Below, one piece after another: positions 26,850 to 39,107 of a stretch of 64,000 nucleotides of DNA (positions are counted from its first letter, which is position 1; the number at the start of each line of letters is the position of its first letter). The stretch is from the NCBI RefSeq assembly GCF_029227915.1, contig NC_079879.1, forward strand, positions 33,670,501-33,734,500, read 5' to 3'. The position numbers and the translations under genes were made by a program. The notes under the pieces were generated by a model. The model had not been told where the DNA came from, searched no databases, and saw only the letters and a list, made by a program, of their open reading frames with translations. This DNA comes from Hydractinia symbiolongicarpus (lineage: Eukaryota > Cnidaria > Hydrozoa > Anthoathecata > Hydractiniidae).

Positions 26850-27925
26850 TATACCAAAACATTACCATGTAATAACTATTATACCGAAACATTACCAAAT
26901 AATATTTATTATACCAAAACATTACCAAATGATAACTATTATACCAAAACATTACCAAATAATAACTATTATACCAAAACATTACCAAATAATAACTATT
27001 ATACCAAAACATTACCAAATAATAACTATTATACCAAAACATTACCAAATAATAACTATTATACCGAAACATTACCAAATAATATTTATTATACCAAAAC
27101 ATTACCAAATGATAACTATTATACCAAAACATTACCAAATAATAACTATTATACCAAAACATTACCAAATAATAACTATTATACCAAAACATTACCAAAT
27201 AATAACTATTATACCAAAACATTACCAAATAATAACTATTATACCAAAACATTACCAAATGATAACTATTATACCAAAACATTGCCAAATAATAACTATT
27301 ATACCGAAACATTACCAAATGATAACTATTATACCAAAACATTGCCAAATAATAACTAATATACCGAAACATTACCAAATAATATTTATTATACCAAAAC
27401 ATTACCAAATGATAACTATTATACCAAAACATTGCCAAATAATAACTATTATACCGAAACATTACCAAATGATAACTATTATACCAAAACATTGCCAAAT
27501 AATAACTATTATACCGAAACATTACCAAATAATATTTATTATACCAAAACAATACCAAAAAATAACTATTATACCAAAACATTGCTAAATAATAACTATT
27601 ATACCGAAACAATACCAAAAAATAACTATTATACCAAAACATTGCCAAATAATAACTATTATACCGAAACATTACCAAATGATATTTATTATACCAAAAC
27701 ATTACCAAATGATAACTATTATACCAAAACATTGCCAAATAATAACTATTATACCGAAACATTACCAAATAATATTTATTATACAAAAACATTACCAAAT
27801 GATAACTATTATACCAAAACATTACCAAATAATAACTATTATACCAAAACATTACCAAATAATAACTATTATACCAAAACATTACCAAATAATAACTATT
27901 ATACCAAAACATTACCATATAATAA
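26850..27925. repeat. 30-bp sub-repeat array, about 36 units (longest)
   Basis: Unbroken 30-bp periodicity for over 1 kb. The 180 bp at 26,881-27,060 and at 27,061-27,240 are identical, an exact duplication of a six-unit block. Many units differ by diagnostic single-base changes, so the order of variants can be followed through the array. Confidence 0.96.
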
Positions 27926-30900
27926 CTCTGTGGACATTTTCATACTTTTTGTATAATTAGCTTCTTCGTAATAAATTAAACACACATGTCGCATTTTAAT
28001 AATTTCATATAGTGTCACTACCACATACACATGTTCGCAAACTAATACCAAAACATTGCCAAATAGTAACTCTGTGGACTTTTTCATACTTTTTGTATAA
28101 TTAGCTTCTTTGTAATTAATTAACCGCATATATCACATTTTAATAATTTGATACGGTGTAACTACGACATACACATATTTGGAATGTAATACCAAAACAT
28201 TACGAAATAATAACTCTGTGGACTTTTCATACTTTTTGTATAATTAGCTTCTTCGTAATAAATTAAACGCATATATCACATTTTAATAATTTGATAAGGT
28301 GTCACTTCGACATACACATCTTTGCAATATAATACTAAAACATTACCAAATAATAACTATTATACCAAAACATTACCATATAATAACTCTGTGGACATTT
28401 TCATACTTTTTGTATAATTAACTTCTTCGTATTAATTTAATCACACTTATCGCATTTTAATAATTTCAAATGGTGTCACTACCACATACACATGTTCGCA
28501 AACTAATACCAAAACATTACCAAATAGTAACTCTGTGGACTTTTTCATACTTTTTGTATAATTAGCTTCTTTGTAATTAATTAACCGCATATATCACATT
28601 TTAATAATTTGATACGGTGTAACTACGACATACACATATTTGGAATGTAATACCAAAACATTACGAAATAATAACTCTGTGGACTTTTCATACTTTTTGT
28701 ATTATTAGCTTCTTCGTAATAAATTAAACGCATATATCACATTTTAATAATTTGATAAGGTGTCACTACGACATACACATCTTTGCAATATAATACCAAA
28801 ACATTACCAAATAATAACTATTATACCAAAACATTACCATATAATAACTCTGTGGACATTTTCATACTTTTTGTATAATTAACTTCTTCGTATTAATTTA
28901 ATCACACTTATCGCATTTTAATAATTTCATATGGTGTCACTACCACATACACATCTTCGCAAAATAATACCAAAACATTCCCCAATAGTAACTCTGTGGA
29001 CTTTTTCGTACTTCTTTTATAATTGACTTCTTCGTATTAATTTAATCACACTTGTCGCATTTTAATAATTTCATATGGTGTCACTACCACATACACATCT
29101 TCGCAAAATAATACCAAAACATTACCAAAAAATAATTCTGTTGACATTTTCACATTTCTTGTATAATTAGCTTCTTTGTAATAAATTAAACGCATATATC
29201 ACATTTTAATAATTTGATACGGTGTACCTACGACATACACATATTTGGAATGTAATACCAAAACATTACGAAATAATAACTCTGTGGACTTTTCATACTT
29301 TTTGTATAATTAGCTTCTTCGTAATAAATTAAATGCATATATCACATTTTAATAATTTGATAAGGTGTAACTACGACATACACATCTTTGTAATATAATA
29401 CCAAAACATTACCAAATAATAACTCTGTAAACCTTTTCATTCTTCCTGTATAATTGACTTCTTCGTAATAAATTAAACTGATATATTGCTTTGTATTGGT
29501 TTCATATAGTGTAACTACGACATAGACATCTATCTTCGCAATATTATACCAAAACATTACCATGTAATAACTATTATACCAAAACATTACCAAATAATAT
29601 TTATTATACCAAAACATTACCATATAATAACTATTATACCAAAACATTACCATATAATAACTCTGTGGACATTTTCATACTTTTTGTATAATTAGCTTCT
29701 TCGTAATAAATTAAACACACATGTCGCATTTTAATAATTTCATATGGTGTCACTACCACATGCACATCTTCGCAATATAATACCAAAACATTACCAAATA
29801 GTAACTCTGTGGACTTTTTCGTACTTCTTTTATAATTGACTTCTTCGTATTAATTTAATCACACTTATCGCTTTTTAATAATTTCATATGGTGTCACTAC
29901 CACATACACATCTTCGCAAAATAATACCAAAACATTACCTCACACTTCTTGTATAATTGCTTCTTCGTAATAAATTAAACACATATATCGCTTTTTAATA
30001 TTTTCATATTGTGTAATGGTGTATTATGGTGTACTACAACATCTATCTTCGCAATATTATACCAAAACATTACCAAATAATAACTCTTGGGGTTTTTTAA
30101 TTCTTCTTGTATAATTAACTTCTTTGTAATAGATTAAAAGCATATATTGCTTTTAAATAATTTCATATGCTGGTACGATGAAATACACTTCCTAACTTTG
30201 TACTACTATTAATACTACCAAATGCTAACTCTGTGGACTTTTTCGTACTTCTTTTATAATTCACTTCTTCGTAATAAATTAAACACACATATCTCATTTT
30301 AATAATTTCATATGACGTAACTGTGACATTCACATTTCTGAAATATAATACCAAAACATTACCAAATAATAACTATTATACCAAAACATTACCAAATAAT
30401 AACTCTGTGGACATTTTCGTCCTTTTTTATAATTGATTTCTTCGTAATAAATTAAACACACATATTGCATTTTAATAATTTCATATGGTGTCACTACCAC
30501 ATACACATCTTTGCAATGTTATACCAAAACATTACCAAATAGTAACTCTGTGGACTTTTTCATACTTTTTGTATAATTAGCTTCTTTGTAATAAATTAAA
30601 CGCATATATCACATTTTAATAATTTGATACAGTGTACCTACGACATACACATATTTGGAATGTAATACCAAAACATTACGAAATAATAACTCTGTGGACT
30701 TTTCATACTTTTTGTATAATTAGCTTCTTCGTAATAAATTAAATGCATACATCACATTTTAATAATTTGATAAGGTGTAACTACGACATCCACATCTTTG
30801 TAATATAATACCAAAACATTACCAAATAATAACTCTGTAAACCTTTTCATTCTTCCTGTATAATTGACTTCTTCGTAATAAATTAAACTGATATATTGCT

Positions 30901-30954
30901 TTGTATTGGTTTCATATAGTGTAACTACGACATAGACATCTATCTTCGCTATAT

Positions 30955-31850
30955 TATACCAAAACATTACCATGTAATAACTATTATACCGAAACATTAC
31001 CAAATAATATTTATTATACCAAAACATTACCAAATGATAACTATTATACCAAAACATTACCAAATAATAACTATTATACCAAAACATTACCAAATAATAA
31101 CTATTATACCAAAACATTACCAAATAATAACTATTATACCAAAACATTACCAAATAATAACTATTATACCAAAACATTACCAAATGATAACTATTATACC
31201 AAAACATTGCCAAATAATAACTATTATACCGAAACATTACCAAATGATAACTATTATACCAAAACATTGCCAAATAATAACTAATATACCGAAACATTAC
31301 CAAATAATATTTATTATACCAAAACATTACCAAATGATAACTATTATACCAAAACATTGCCAAATAATAACTATTATACCGAAACATTACCAAATGATAA
31401 CTATTATACCAAAACATTGCCAAATAATAACTATTATACCGAAACATTACCAAATAATATTTATTATACCAAAACAATACCAAAAAATAACTATTATACC
31501 AAAACATTGCTAAATAATAACTATTATACCGAAACAATACCAAAAAATAACTATTATACCAAAACATTGCCAAATAATAACTATTATACCGAAACATTAC
31601 CAAATGATATTTATTATACCAAAACATTACCAAATGATAACTATTATACCAAAACATTGCCAAATAATAACTATTATACCGAAACATTACCAAATAATAT
31701 TTATTATACAAAAACATTACCAAATGATAACTATTATACCAAAACATTACCAAATAATAACTATTATACCAAAACATTACCAAATAATAACTATTATACC
31801 AAAACATTACCAAATAATAACTATTATACCAAAACATTACCATATAATAA
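30955..31850. repeat. 30-bp sub-repeat array, about 30 units
   Basis: Homologous unit by unit to the array at 26,850-27,925, including rare variants such as 'actaatataccgaaac', 'attgctaaataataac' and 'tatacaaaaacatt', but it has one six-unit block where the other has two. The difference is exactly 180 bp. Confidence 0.96.
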
Positions 31851-34019
31851 CTCTGTGGACATTTTCATACTTTTTGTATAATTAGCTTCTTCGTAATAAA
31901 TTAAACACACATGTCGCATTTTAATAATTTCATATAGTGTCACTACCACATACACATGTTCGCAAACTAATACCAAAACATTGCCAAATAGTAACTCTGT
32001 GGACTTTTTCATACTTTTTGTATAATTAGCTTCTTTGTAATTAATTAACCGCATATATCACATTTTAATAATTTGATACGGTGTAACTACGACATACACA
32101 TCTTTGCAATATAATACCAAAACATTACCAAATAATAACTATTATACCAAAACATTACCATATAATAACTATTATACCAAAACATTACCATATAATAACT
32201 ATTATACCAAAACATTACCATATAATAACTATTATTCCAAAACATTACCAAATAATAACTATTATTCCAAAACATTACCAAATAATAACTCTGTGGACAT
32301 TTTCATACTTTTTGTATAATTAGCTTCTTCGTAATAAATTAAACACACATGTCGCATTTTAATAATTTCATATGGTGTCACTACCACATGCACATCTTCG
32401 CAATATAATACCAAAACATTACCAAATAGTAACTCTGTGGACTTTTTCGTACTTCTTTTATAATTGACTTCTTCGTATTAATTTAATCACACTTATCGCT
32501 TTTTAATAATTTCATATGGTGTCACTACCACATACACATCTTCGCAAAATAATACCAAAACATTACCTCACACTTCTTGTATAATTGCTTCTTCGTAATA
32601 AATTAAACACATATATCGCTTTTTAATATTTTCATATTGTGTAATGGTGTATTATGGTGTACTACAACATCTATCTTCGCAATATTATACCAAAACATTA
32701 CCAAATAATAACTCTTGGGGCTTTTTAATTCTTCTTGTATAATTAACTTCTTTGTAATAGATTAAAAGCATATATTGCTTTTAAATAATTTCATATGCTG
32801 GTACGATGAAATACACTTCCTAACTTTGTACTACTATTAATACTACCAAATGCTAACTCTGTGGACTTTTTCGTACTTCTTTTATAATTCACTTCTTCGT
32901 AATAAATTAAACACACATATCTCATTTTAATAATTTCATATGACGTAACTGTGACATTCACATTTCTGAAATATAATACCAAAACATTACCAAATAATAA
33001 CTATTATACCAAAACATTACCAAATAATAACTCTGTGGACATTTTCGTCCTTTTTTATAATTGACTTCTTCGTAATAAATTAAACACACATATTGCATTT
33101 TAATAATTTCATATGGTGTCACTACCACATACACATCTTTGCAATGTTATACCAAAACATTACCAAATAATAACTCTGTGGACTTTTTCATACTTTTTGT
33201 ATAATTAGCTTCTTCGTAATAAATTAAACACATATATCGCTTTTTAATATTTTCATATTGTGTAATGGTTTATTATGGTGTACTACAACATCTATTTTCG
33301 CAATATTATACCAAAACATTACCAAATAATAACTCTTAGGGCTTTTTAATTCTTCTTGTATATTTAACTTCTTTGTAATAGATTAAAAGCATATATTGCT
33401 TTTAAATAATTTCATATGCTGTTACGATAAAATACACTTCCTAACTTTGTACTACTATTAATACTACCAAATGCTTACTCTGTGGACTTTTTCGTCCTTT
33501 TTTATAATTGACTTCTTCGTAATAAATTAAACACACATATCGCATTTTAATAATTTCATATGGTTTAACTACCACATACAAATCTTTGCAATATAACACC
33601 AAAACATTACCAAACAATAATTCTATTGGCCTTTTCACACTTCTTGTATAATTGACTTTTTCGTATGAAATTGAACACATATATCGCTTTTTAATACTTT
33701 GATGTGGTGTAACTACGACATGCACATTTTCGCAATATAATACCAAAGTATTCCCTTGGGACCTTTTCCTACATCTTGTATGTGGCTTATAAACTACACA
33801 TTTTGCCTACACTTTTTAAGCATTACCTAATAAAATTGACTTCTTTGTGATAATATTTTTATCATTTTACATATGCATTTACTATGTATTAACTCTGTGG
33901 ACATACTTAATGCTACTTTTGCTATGCTTCTCAGATGTCTTTTCAAAATAACTAATCTGATCCAAGTTTTAAAATTATTTTTTACCGTCCACTTAATATT
34001 TATGTACTGAGCGGCACAT

Positions 34020-34300
34020 AAGTGTTATTATATTTTACATGGCTAGCCTAACAAGTATCGAGGGATATACCCTGTCTATTATTTCCAAGATGGGCCATGG
34101 CTTAGATGGGGAGTCATAGAGTATTTAATGCTCATATTAAGCTACGCAGATCCAATTAGGATCCGCGCTCTACCAGACAACTCCTTGCAACATCCAACGA
34201 CCCACACAGTGTGCCATCTCCCCAATTTCCCTCACATGGCTTGGGTTATCCCGGAGCTGTGGTAACATTTACTCGCCCATATTGAATCGTTGCCAAAGTT
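34020..34300 (-). mobile_element. SINE copy (body only), reverse orientation
   Basis: The reverse complement of this stretch matches 40,465-40,710: 'gaatcaatatgggcgag'-like start, 'agcc.aagccatgtgaggga', 'ggagatgg/gagaaattg', 'ttgcatgga', 'gagcattaaatactct', 'taagccatggc' and 'gacagggtatatccctc'. The tRNA-like head seen in the other copy is not recognisable here. It lies between the satellite edge and the next gene. Confidence 0.75.
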
Positions 34301-34329
34301 GTACTTTGCCACCTTTTTCCTTTTTTGGT

Positions 34330-35333
34330 TGTTACCGGATTAAGCTCACATTCTTTGTCTTACTTAAAAAATAGATGTCACATTTCTTATTTTTCAGAAA
34401 GAATTAACCTTCCGAAGACCGCTGTGTTTACCTTTCATCTTTAACATGTCGTACTACCTTTTTACATACTTGTTATTGATATTTGATCATTGTACTTCGC
34501 GTTGTTATTTTTGTGTAACATCAGCAGAGAAACATCCTGTGGTTTATTGCGTCTCTTTCTGTTGATTTCAGTTGGTGTGTTTTTTGATTTTCTTTAAATG
34601 ACGTCAAATTAACTAGCACATTTTTACGGATTTTGATTGGTGCATTTGTATTGTGACGTATTTTTTCAGCCGGAAGATTTTGTTTGAAGAAGGTTGGTGA
34701 TCTACCTCGATGTTTCGTGCTCTGCGTAAATTGTTTCCTTTATGGTTTAGTTTTCACAGATTGAAAATGGGATATTTGTTGCGCGTTCGTATTTTATTTA
34801 AATAACTTTCGTCGTGGAGTTGAAGGTATTAAGACATCTTGTTGTGGCAAATTTGTATATCTTTTTTATCCATTTCAGCTTACTTCTTTTTTTCTCCATT
34901 TTAAGTTACTTTTTTTTCTTTTTATTTCCTTTCCTCTCTTTTGTTTTATGATTGATCAAATCCTAACTCAAGCTAATTTTTTTTTACTCTTGATGAGGAA
35001 AAACCCAAAAAAACGACTTCAAGAAATATGGTTACACACTTCGGAAAGCGAGTATTTAAAAAAATGGTTTGATACAAACATAACATTAAGCGAACTTTAA
35101 GAAAAAGGAAAGATTTTGATCTGTTGCTTCCATTTAGGCCCGTAAAAAAGTTAATTACTTTAATTGCTGTGATCTGATTGGTTGATTTCGATCAACTAAT
35201 TATCTACTTCACTCATTGTCCGTCGATGACAGCTGTACTTGTCGAAACGTAGCCTAGAACAAACTTGCTTGTTCATGACATTATAATATCTATATGACAA
35301 TGACTGAACAGATAAGTGTTAATATTTTTAAAG
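34330..35333. other. no recognised exon; presumed 5' region of the following gene
   Basis: No coding exon is supported. A short 31-codon ORF begins with ATG near 34,710 but shows no family resemblance. The first exon and promoter of the + strand gene at 35.3-39.0 kb are expected here, but I see no decisive core-promoter motif. Confidence 0.3.
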
Positions 35334-38300
35334 AGAACTACTGCCAAACTTGTTGAGCCGTTCTCATCTGCTCTCGTTGGCTTGCCAATAGAAGGTAAAG
35401 TAAAAACACTAGCTTTTAAGGCTACACTCGATATCTGTTACGTCCAGGGCTATCCTGAGCGTTGTAGAAATGATTTATAGCGAACAACTGTGATCTAATT
35501 GGAAATGACCATTATGGTCAAACTTTGATAGATTAATTCGAATTTCTCAAATGGTTAAAACTTTTCTTATGAAGGCGATAGCATACACTGTGCCTTTTAT
35601 ATAGTTCCCGCTAATGCTTATAACAAAAAGGACACACAATGGATAGGAACTGTTTCTCTCTGTGTAACAGTGCATATTTATAATACTAACTTTGCATAAG
35701 CTTTAGTCTTCCACTTCTTTTCATGAACGCTATGTAGTTTCGTTATTTGACGTCAAGTGAATTGTAATGGAGTAGATATGATTGGTTAAAAATGACGTCA
35801 TACTTTACCTTAGCATAATGGCGCATTGCAAAAACTCTTGGGAGCGCCTATTTTAGCATTAAATCAACCGTTTCATGTTTTATTTTACAATTGTTGTTTC
35901 ATAGCCTTTTTTGTTTTTCTTTTATAACTAACATTTTTTAATTTGTAGGAACCTTTGAAACATTCACATACTCCGGGTCTTATGAAATCAATAGGGTAAG
36001 CCATTTCATTCTTTTCAAATGACTAAATAACATGGCAAGTAGTTGAACATTGTGTCTATTATTTTTAGTGATTATCGGAATTTTGTGTTGACACATGTGA
36101 GGGACTGTTATCTTCACCTTCGGCAGGATCCAAAACAATTAGCATCAGTTAGTGAATCCTTTTTAATATGCTAGTATAGACTTTTTTAAGAATCGTCCGG
36201 AAACTCAGTACAGATCCGCAAATTTGAATGCTCCCTTTCTTTGTGAATCCAAACAAACAATGAACTGGGAGTACCCCAGTTTCGAACATTTTTGTTTTAG
36301 CTTTGATTTTTCCTTACTACTTCAATACTTTATGAACCTCCTTCAACTGGAACTTTTTAACGTAAATTATTAAATATTGAACTAGCGACCATTCCGAATT
36401 AGTAATAATTTCATTAACTCAAACAAGTCTTCGATATAACAGCAGCTACTATATGTAATTTTGCATTTTTTTTTTTTTTTTGTTTTATAGATTTTATACT
36501 TTGTCTTGCAAATCCTTTTAATGGTTGAAGAGGGAAGTGAATTATCTAGGTAGGTTTTTGTGGTCTAGTGTACACTTCGTTTGTTGACTGTAGCGAAGTT
36601 TTTCAGGAGATAAACAATATTTTTATGAAGTTGGAATTAAGCCCAAGCATCTGTTCTAAATGATTGATACAAGAAGGACATAGTTCTGATATTCCATTTA
36701 GAATGGCGCATATTTTATTGAGTAAAATATTAAGTTGTTTACTGGTATGTGACGCTGCAGGTAGTAAAGGTGAACCTCCACATATCCGGAAACTTTGTAA
36801 GTATGCTTTATATTCTAGTACTGAGTATATTAAGGAAGCCAAATATTTGATTCGCAATAATAATACTTGCGTCTACGATTGAGGAACTTAAATTCCGTGT
36901 TCTCTTAATCAAGTCCTCGATGTGGATACAAAAGTTTGGTGAACATTCTCACAAATAAGCGCACGTACCCAAAAGAACGCTGATAAAAAGAACAGGGCTG
37001 AGTCTGGACGATATTTTAGAAACTAACAAAACTTTTACGCCACCCTTTTTCTGTATTGTGGTTTCACGGCTTGTTAGTATAATAAACAAATCTTTCTTTC
37101 TTCTTTTCTTCCATTGTAAATTTATTTTTTTTAAATCAGATTTACGATATTTTCAACTATTTTCTTTTTTGTTTTAGCATTACGTATTTTAAAGAAGTTA
37201 TTTTTAAGCAGCCATTATGACAGGTAGTTCTAGCTAATTTCGCGTTTTCTGATTTTGCGTTTTCTGATTTGCATTCTGTTGCCATCTTTTGATATGCATT
37301 CTTTATTAAGTTTTTTGGAATATGTTTTTTGATTATAATTCCTTTTTAGTGAAATGATCAATTCTATGCTCAAAAAATTTGCTGAAGATAACCTTCCAAA
37401 CTATCAGGTTCGTCGCTTTCTAGATTCTTTTGTCCCCTGTGTGTATTATTAAATAACCAGGCGGTGTCCCTTGGATAAATCCACGGGGTCGCCCGCTCTT
37501 TATAATGTTCTATATGTTATAACCAAGTACTCCCCTTTTAAGTGCTTCTTCCAGAAGGTTAAAAGTTAAGGGTTTAATAGCTAAGTATGTGTGATATCCA
37601 CCGATTCAATTGGAGTTAAAGATAGAGAATTTGGCGCTTTTAAGACGTTGACTCCAGAAAATTTCGTTCTGTAACTCTTCCTTTAAGAAATTTCATGTCG
37701 TATTTTTTCTAATGAGAAATGGCCCTTGTATTTTTTTATTTAGGGGTCAAAGGATCTTGATTAAGAGGAGGTCCCGAACAGGGCAGTCTTACATTGTGGG
37801 GAAACAAAAATTCTTTTGATAACCATATTTTTAACTGAAATAAAATGTCTTTGCAGAATGTCTGTGTCTACATCCCTTTCATCATCTGCCGCTGCTAGAC
37901 AACTCAAAGTTTCCGCATCATCTTCACATTTCTATAATAGCGACCTTACGAAAAATGCACATGAGCAGATCAGGGTAAACCTCCAAAAAAAGTTGCTGTT
38001 TTCCCTTCGAATCGAAATGAATCTTTTTGAGGTTGTGGGTAGAACGCTGAATATGTTAATGAAGTTATATCGCACAAAAATACTACTGATAAAAGGACAC
38101 AGGGAAAGCGAATATAAATTCTTTCTAAGTTTTAAGTGTTCAACTAACTGCCTGTTCACAGTTTTTCTTTGTCAGTTTCGCAATTTTGCAGTTTTTAAAA
38201 AAAGCAAATTTTTTCGGGTTTTTTTCAGCGTCACTTTTGTTTAATTTTTTAATTTCGTAATAAATTTTGGGCTCGTTTTTCTTTTAACCGATTTTTTATG

Positions 38301-39025
38301 AAATGTTATTGACAACGCTGTTGCAGGTAGCCCTTGTTCTTGTTTCGTAATGCCCCTACCGCCGAACTGAGAGCTCTGCTCCTGTATGGTTGCCCTTGTT
38401 TAAGGTGGTAAGTTAATTGATCTTTGTAACACCCATTTCGACGCTGTTGTTACTAATGATTTATGTATCGCCATTTAGTATCAAAATCGTCAAAGATATT
38501 GCAATATAATTTTTTTCCTATCGCGTAGGGATAGCGGTGTGTAAAAGAGGATCTTTTTATTATAATGTTTAACCGAAAAAGGCAGCCTTGTATGATACAA
38601 TAAGCGTTCTTGCATTCTCTGTCAAGTGTGTTGCAATTAGTTATAAAGTTGATTTTTTTCTCTGTTATTGGAAATTGCAAAAATGTTTCGCAAAAGAAAG
38701 CGATTTTCTCATGATGTATACACACATCCAGGAAATTATTTATACTTTTTGTTTAGGAAATATTGTTGAAATCGTTTGAAACAACTTGTGTTCTGTTACC
38801 ACCTGACTTGACACGCAATTTTATCGACAGTCTACACTCACTGGTCGAAGCAGATGAGAAAAGACGAGGAGTAGGAGGGGACCAAAAATTACGGTAAACG
38901 ATTCTGGTCAATAACTTCCTTAATGTTTTTTTACCTTTAAATGTTCAGTGATGTTACATTTGTGTCATTTCTTTCGCAGGAATTCATTGCAAAAACTGAC
39001 GTCTTTTGCAGCTGGAGAATTTTAA
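35334..39025 (+). CDS. unidentified multi-exon gene, 5' end not found
   Basis: Exons supported by splice sites and phase: about 35334-35394 (TTAKLVEPFSSALVGLPIEG), 35949-35995 (TFETFTYSGSYEINR), 36491-36549 (ILYFVLQILLMVEEGSELS), a possible 15-nt microexon 37209-37223, 37350-37407 (EMINSMLKKFAEDNLPNYQ), 37857-37974 (Ser-rich, ending NAHEQIR), 38757-38893 and 38980-39025 (ending SFAAGEF, stop). The last three exons are mutually in phase. The link from NYQ to the Ser-rich exon is not in phase with the visible donor, and the join after the 36491 exon has two possible solutions, so an exon or alternative donor is missing. The product looks helical with a serine-rich stretch. I do not recognise the family. 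A candidate poly(A) signal ATTAAA lies at 39080. Confidence 0.55.
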
Positions 39026-39107
39026 AATTATTTAAATATATATAAAGTATTGTAAAGTTATGTATTGTATGAAATGTAAATTAAAAGTGTTTTATGAAAG
39101 AAATCCA

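Larger units (their letters stand above)
25267..33180. repeat. segmental tandem duplication of about 4,105 bp inside the satellite
   Basis: The segment with 'ctggtacgatgaaatacact' at about 26,076 recurs near 30,181, and the long 30-bp array starting near 26,860 recurs near 30,960, both at 4,105 bp. Near the left edge the offset is 4,075 bp, one 30-bp unit different. A third, shorter piece with the same marker follows at about 32,809. A related copy of the marker region also lies near 15,769, 10,307 bp to the left. Confidence 0.9.
9640..33900. repeat. about 24-kb AT-rich tandem satellite array, 143/144-bp monomer
   Basis: The same block recurs throughout: 'ctctgtggactttt', 'catacttt(t)tgtataatta', 'cttcttcgtaataaattaaa', 'cacattttaataattt', 'gtgtaactacgacatacaca', 'aatgtaataccaaaacatta' and 'cgaaataataa'. 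Distances between successive 'ctctgtgga' starts at 12832, 12975 and 13118 are exactly 143 bp; other monomers are 144 bp, with one more T in the 'ggactttt' run. Both edges are diverged: before about 10,000 and after about 33,700 monomers are recognisable only in pieces. The middle is highly homogeneous and carries higher-order repeats and 30-bp sub-arrays, listed separately. No gene is interrupted. Whether it is transcribed or has a chromatin role cannot be told from sequence. Confidence 0.97.

Noticed and set aside
26647-27918. 423-codon - strand ORF repeating VMFWYNSYYL, and similar ORFs of 363, 263 and 223 codons
   Set aside because: The 30-bp unit is divisible by three and happens to lack stops in this frame, so arrays of any length stay open. 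Two + strand frames of the same DNA are open for the same reason. No start context, splice logic or family match.
26850-27925. 30-bp direct repeats resembling a CRISPR array
   Set aside because: The repeats are contiguous with no unique spacers, and the setting is an animal genome.
9640-33900. Assembly artefact as the explanation for the satellite
   Set aside because: Copies differ by many private variants, array lengths differ by whole units, and edges decay gradually, which argues for a real array; copy number could still be inaccurate.
36664-36882. 72-codon + strand ORF in the intron of the unidentified gene
   Set aside because: No family resemblance and no consistent splice phase with neighbouring exons; the opposite strand is equally open.
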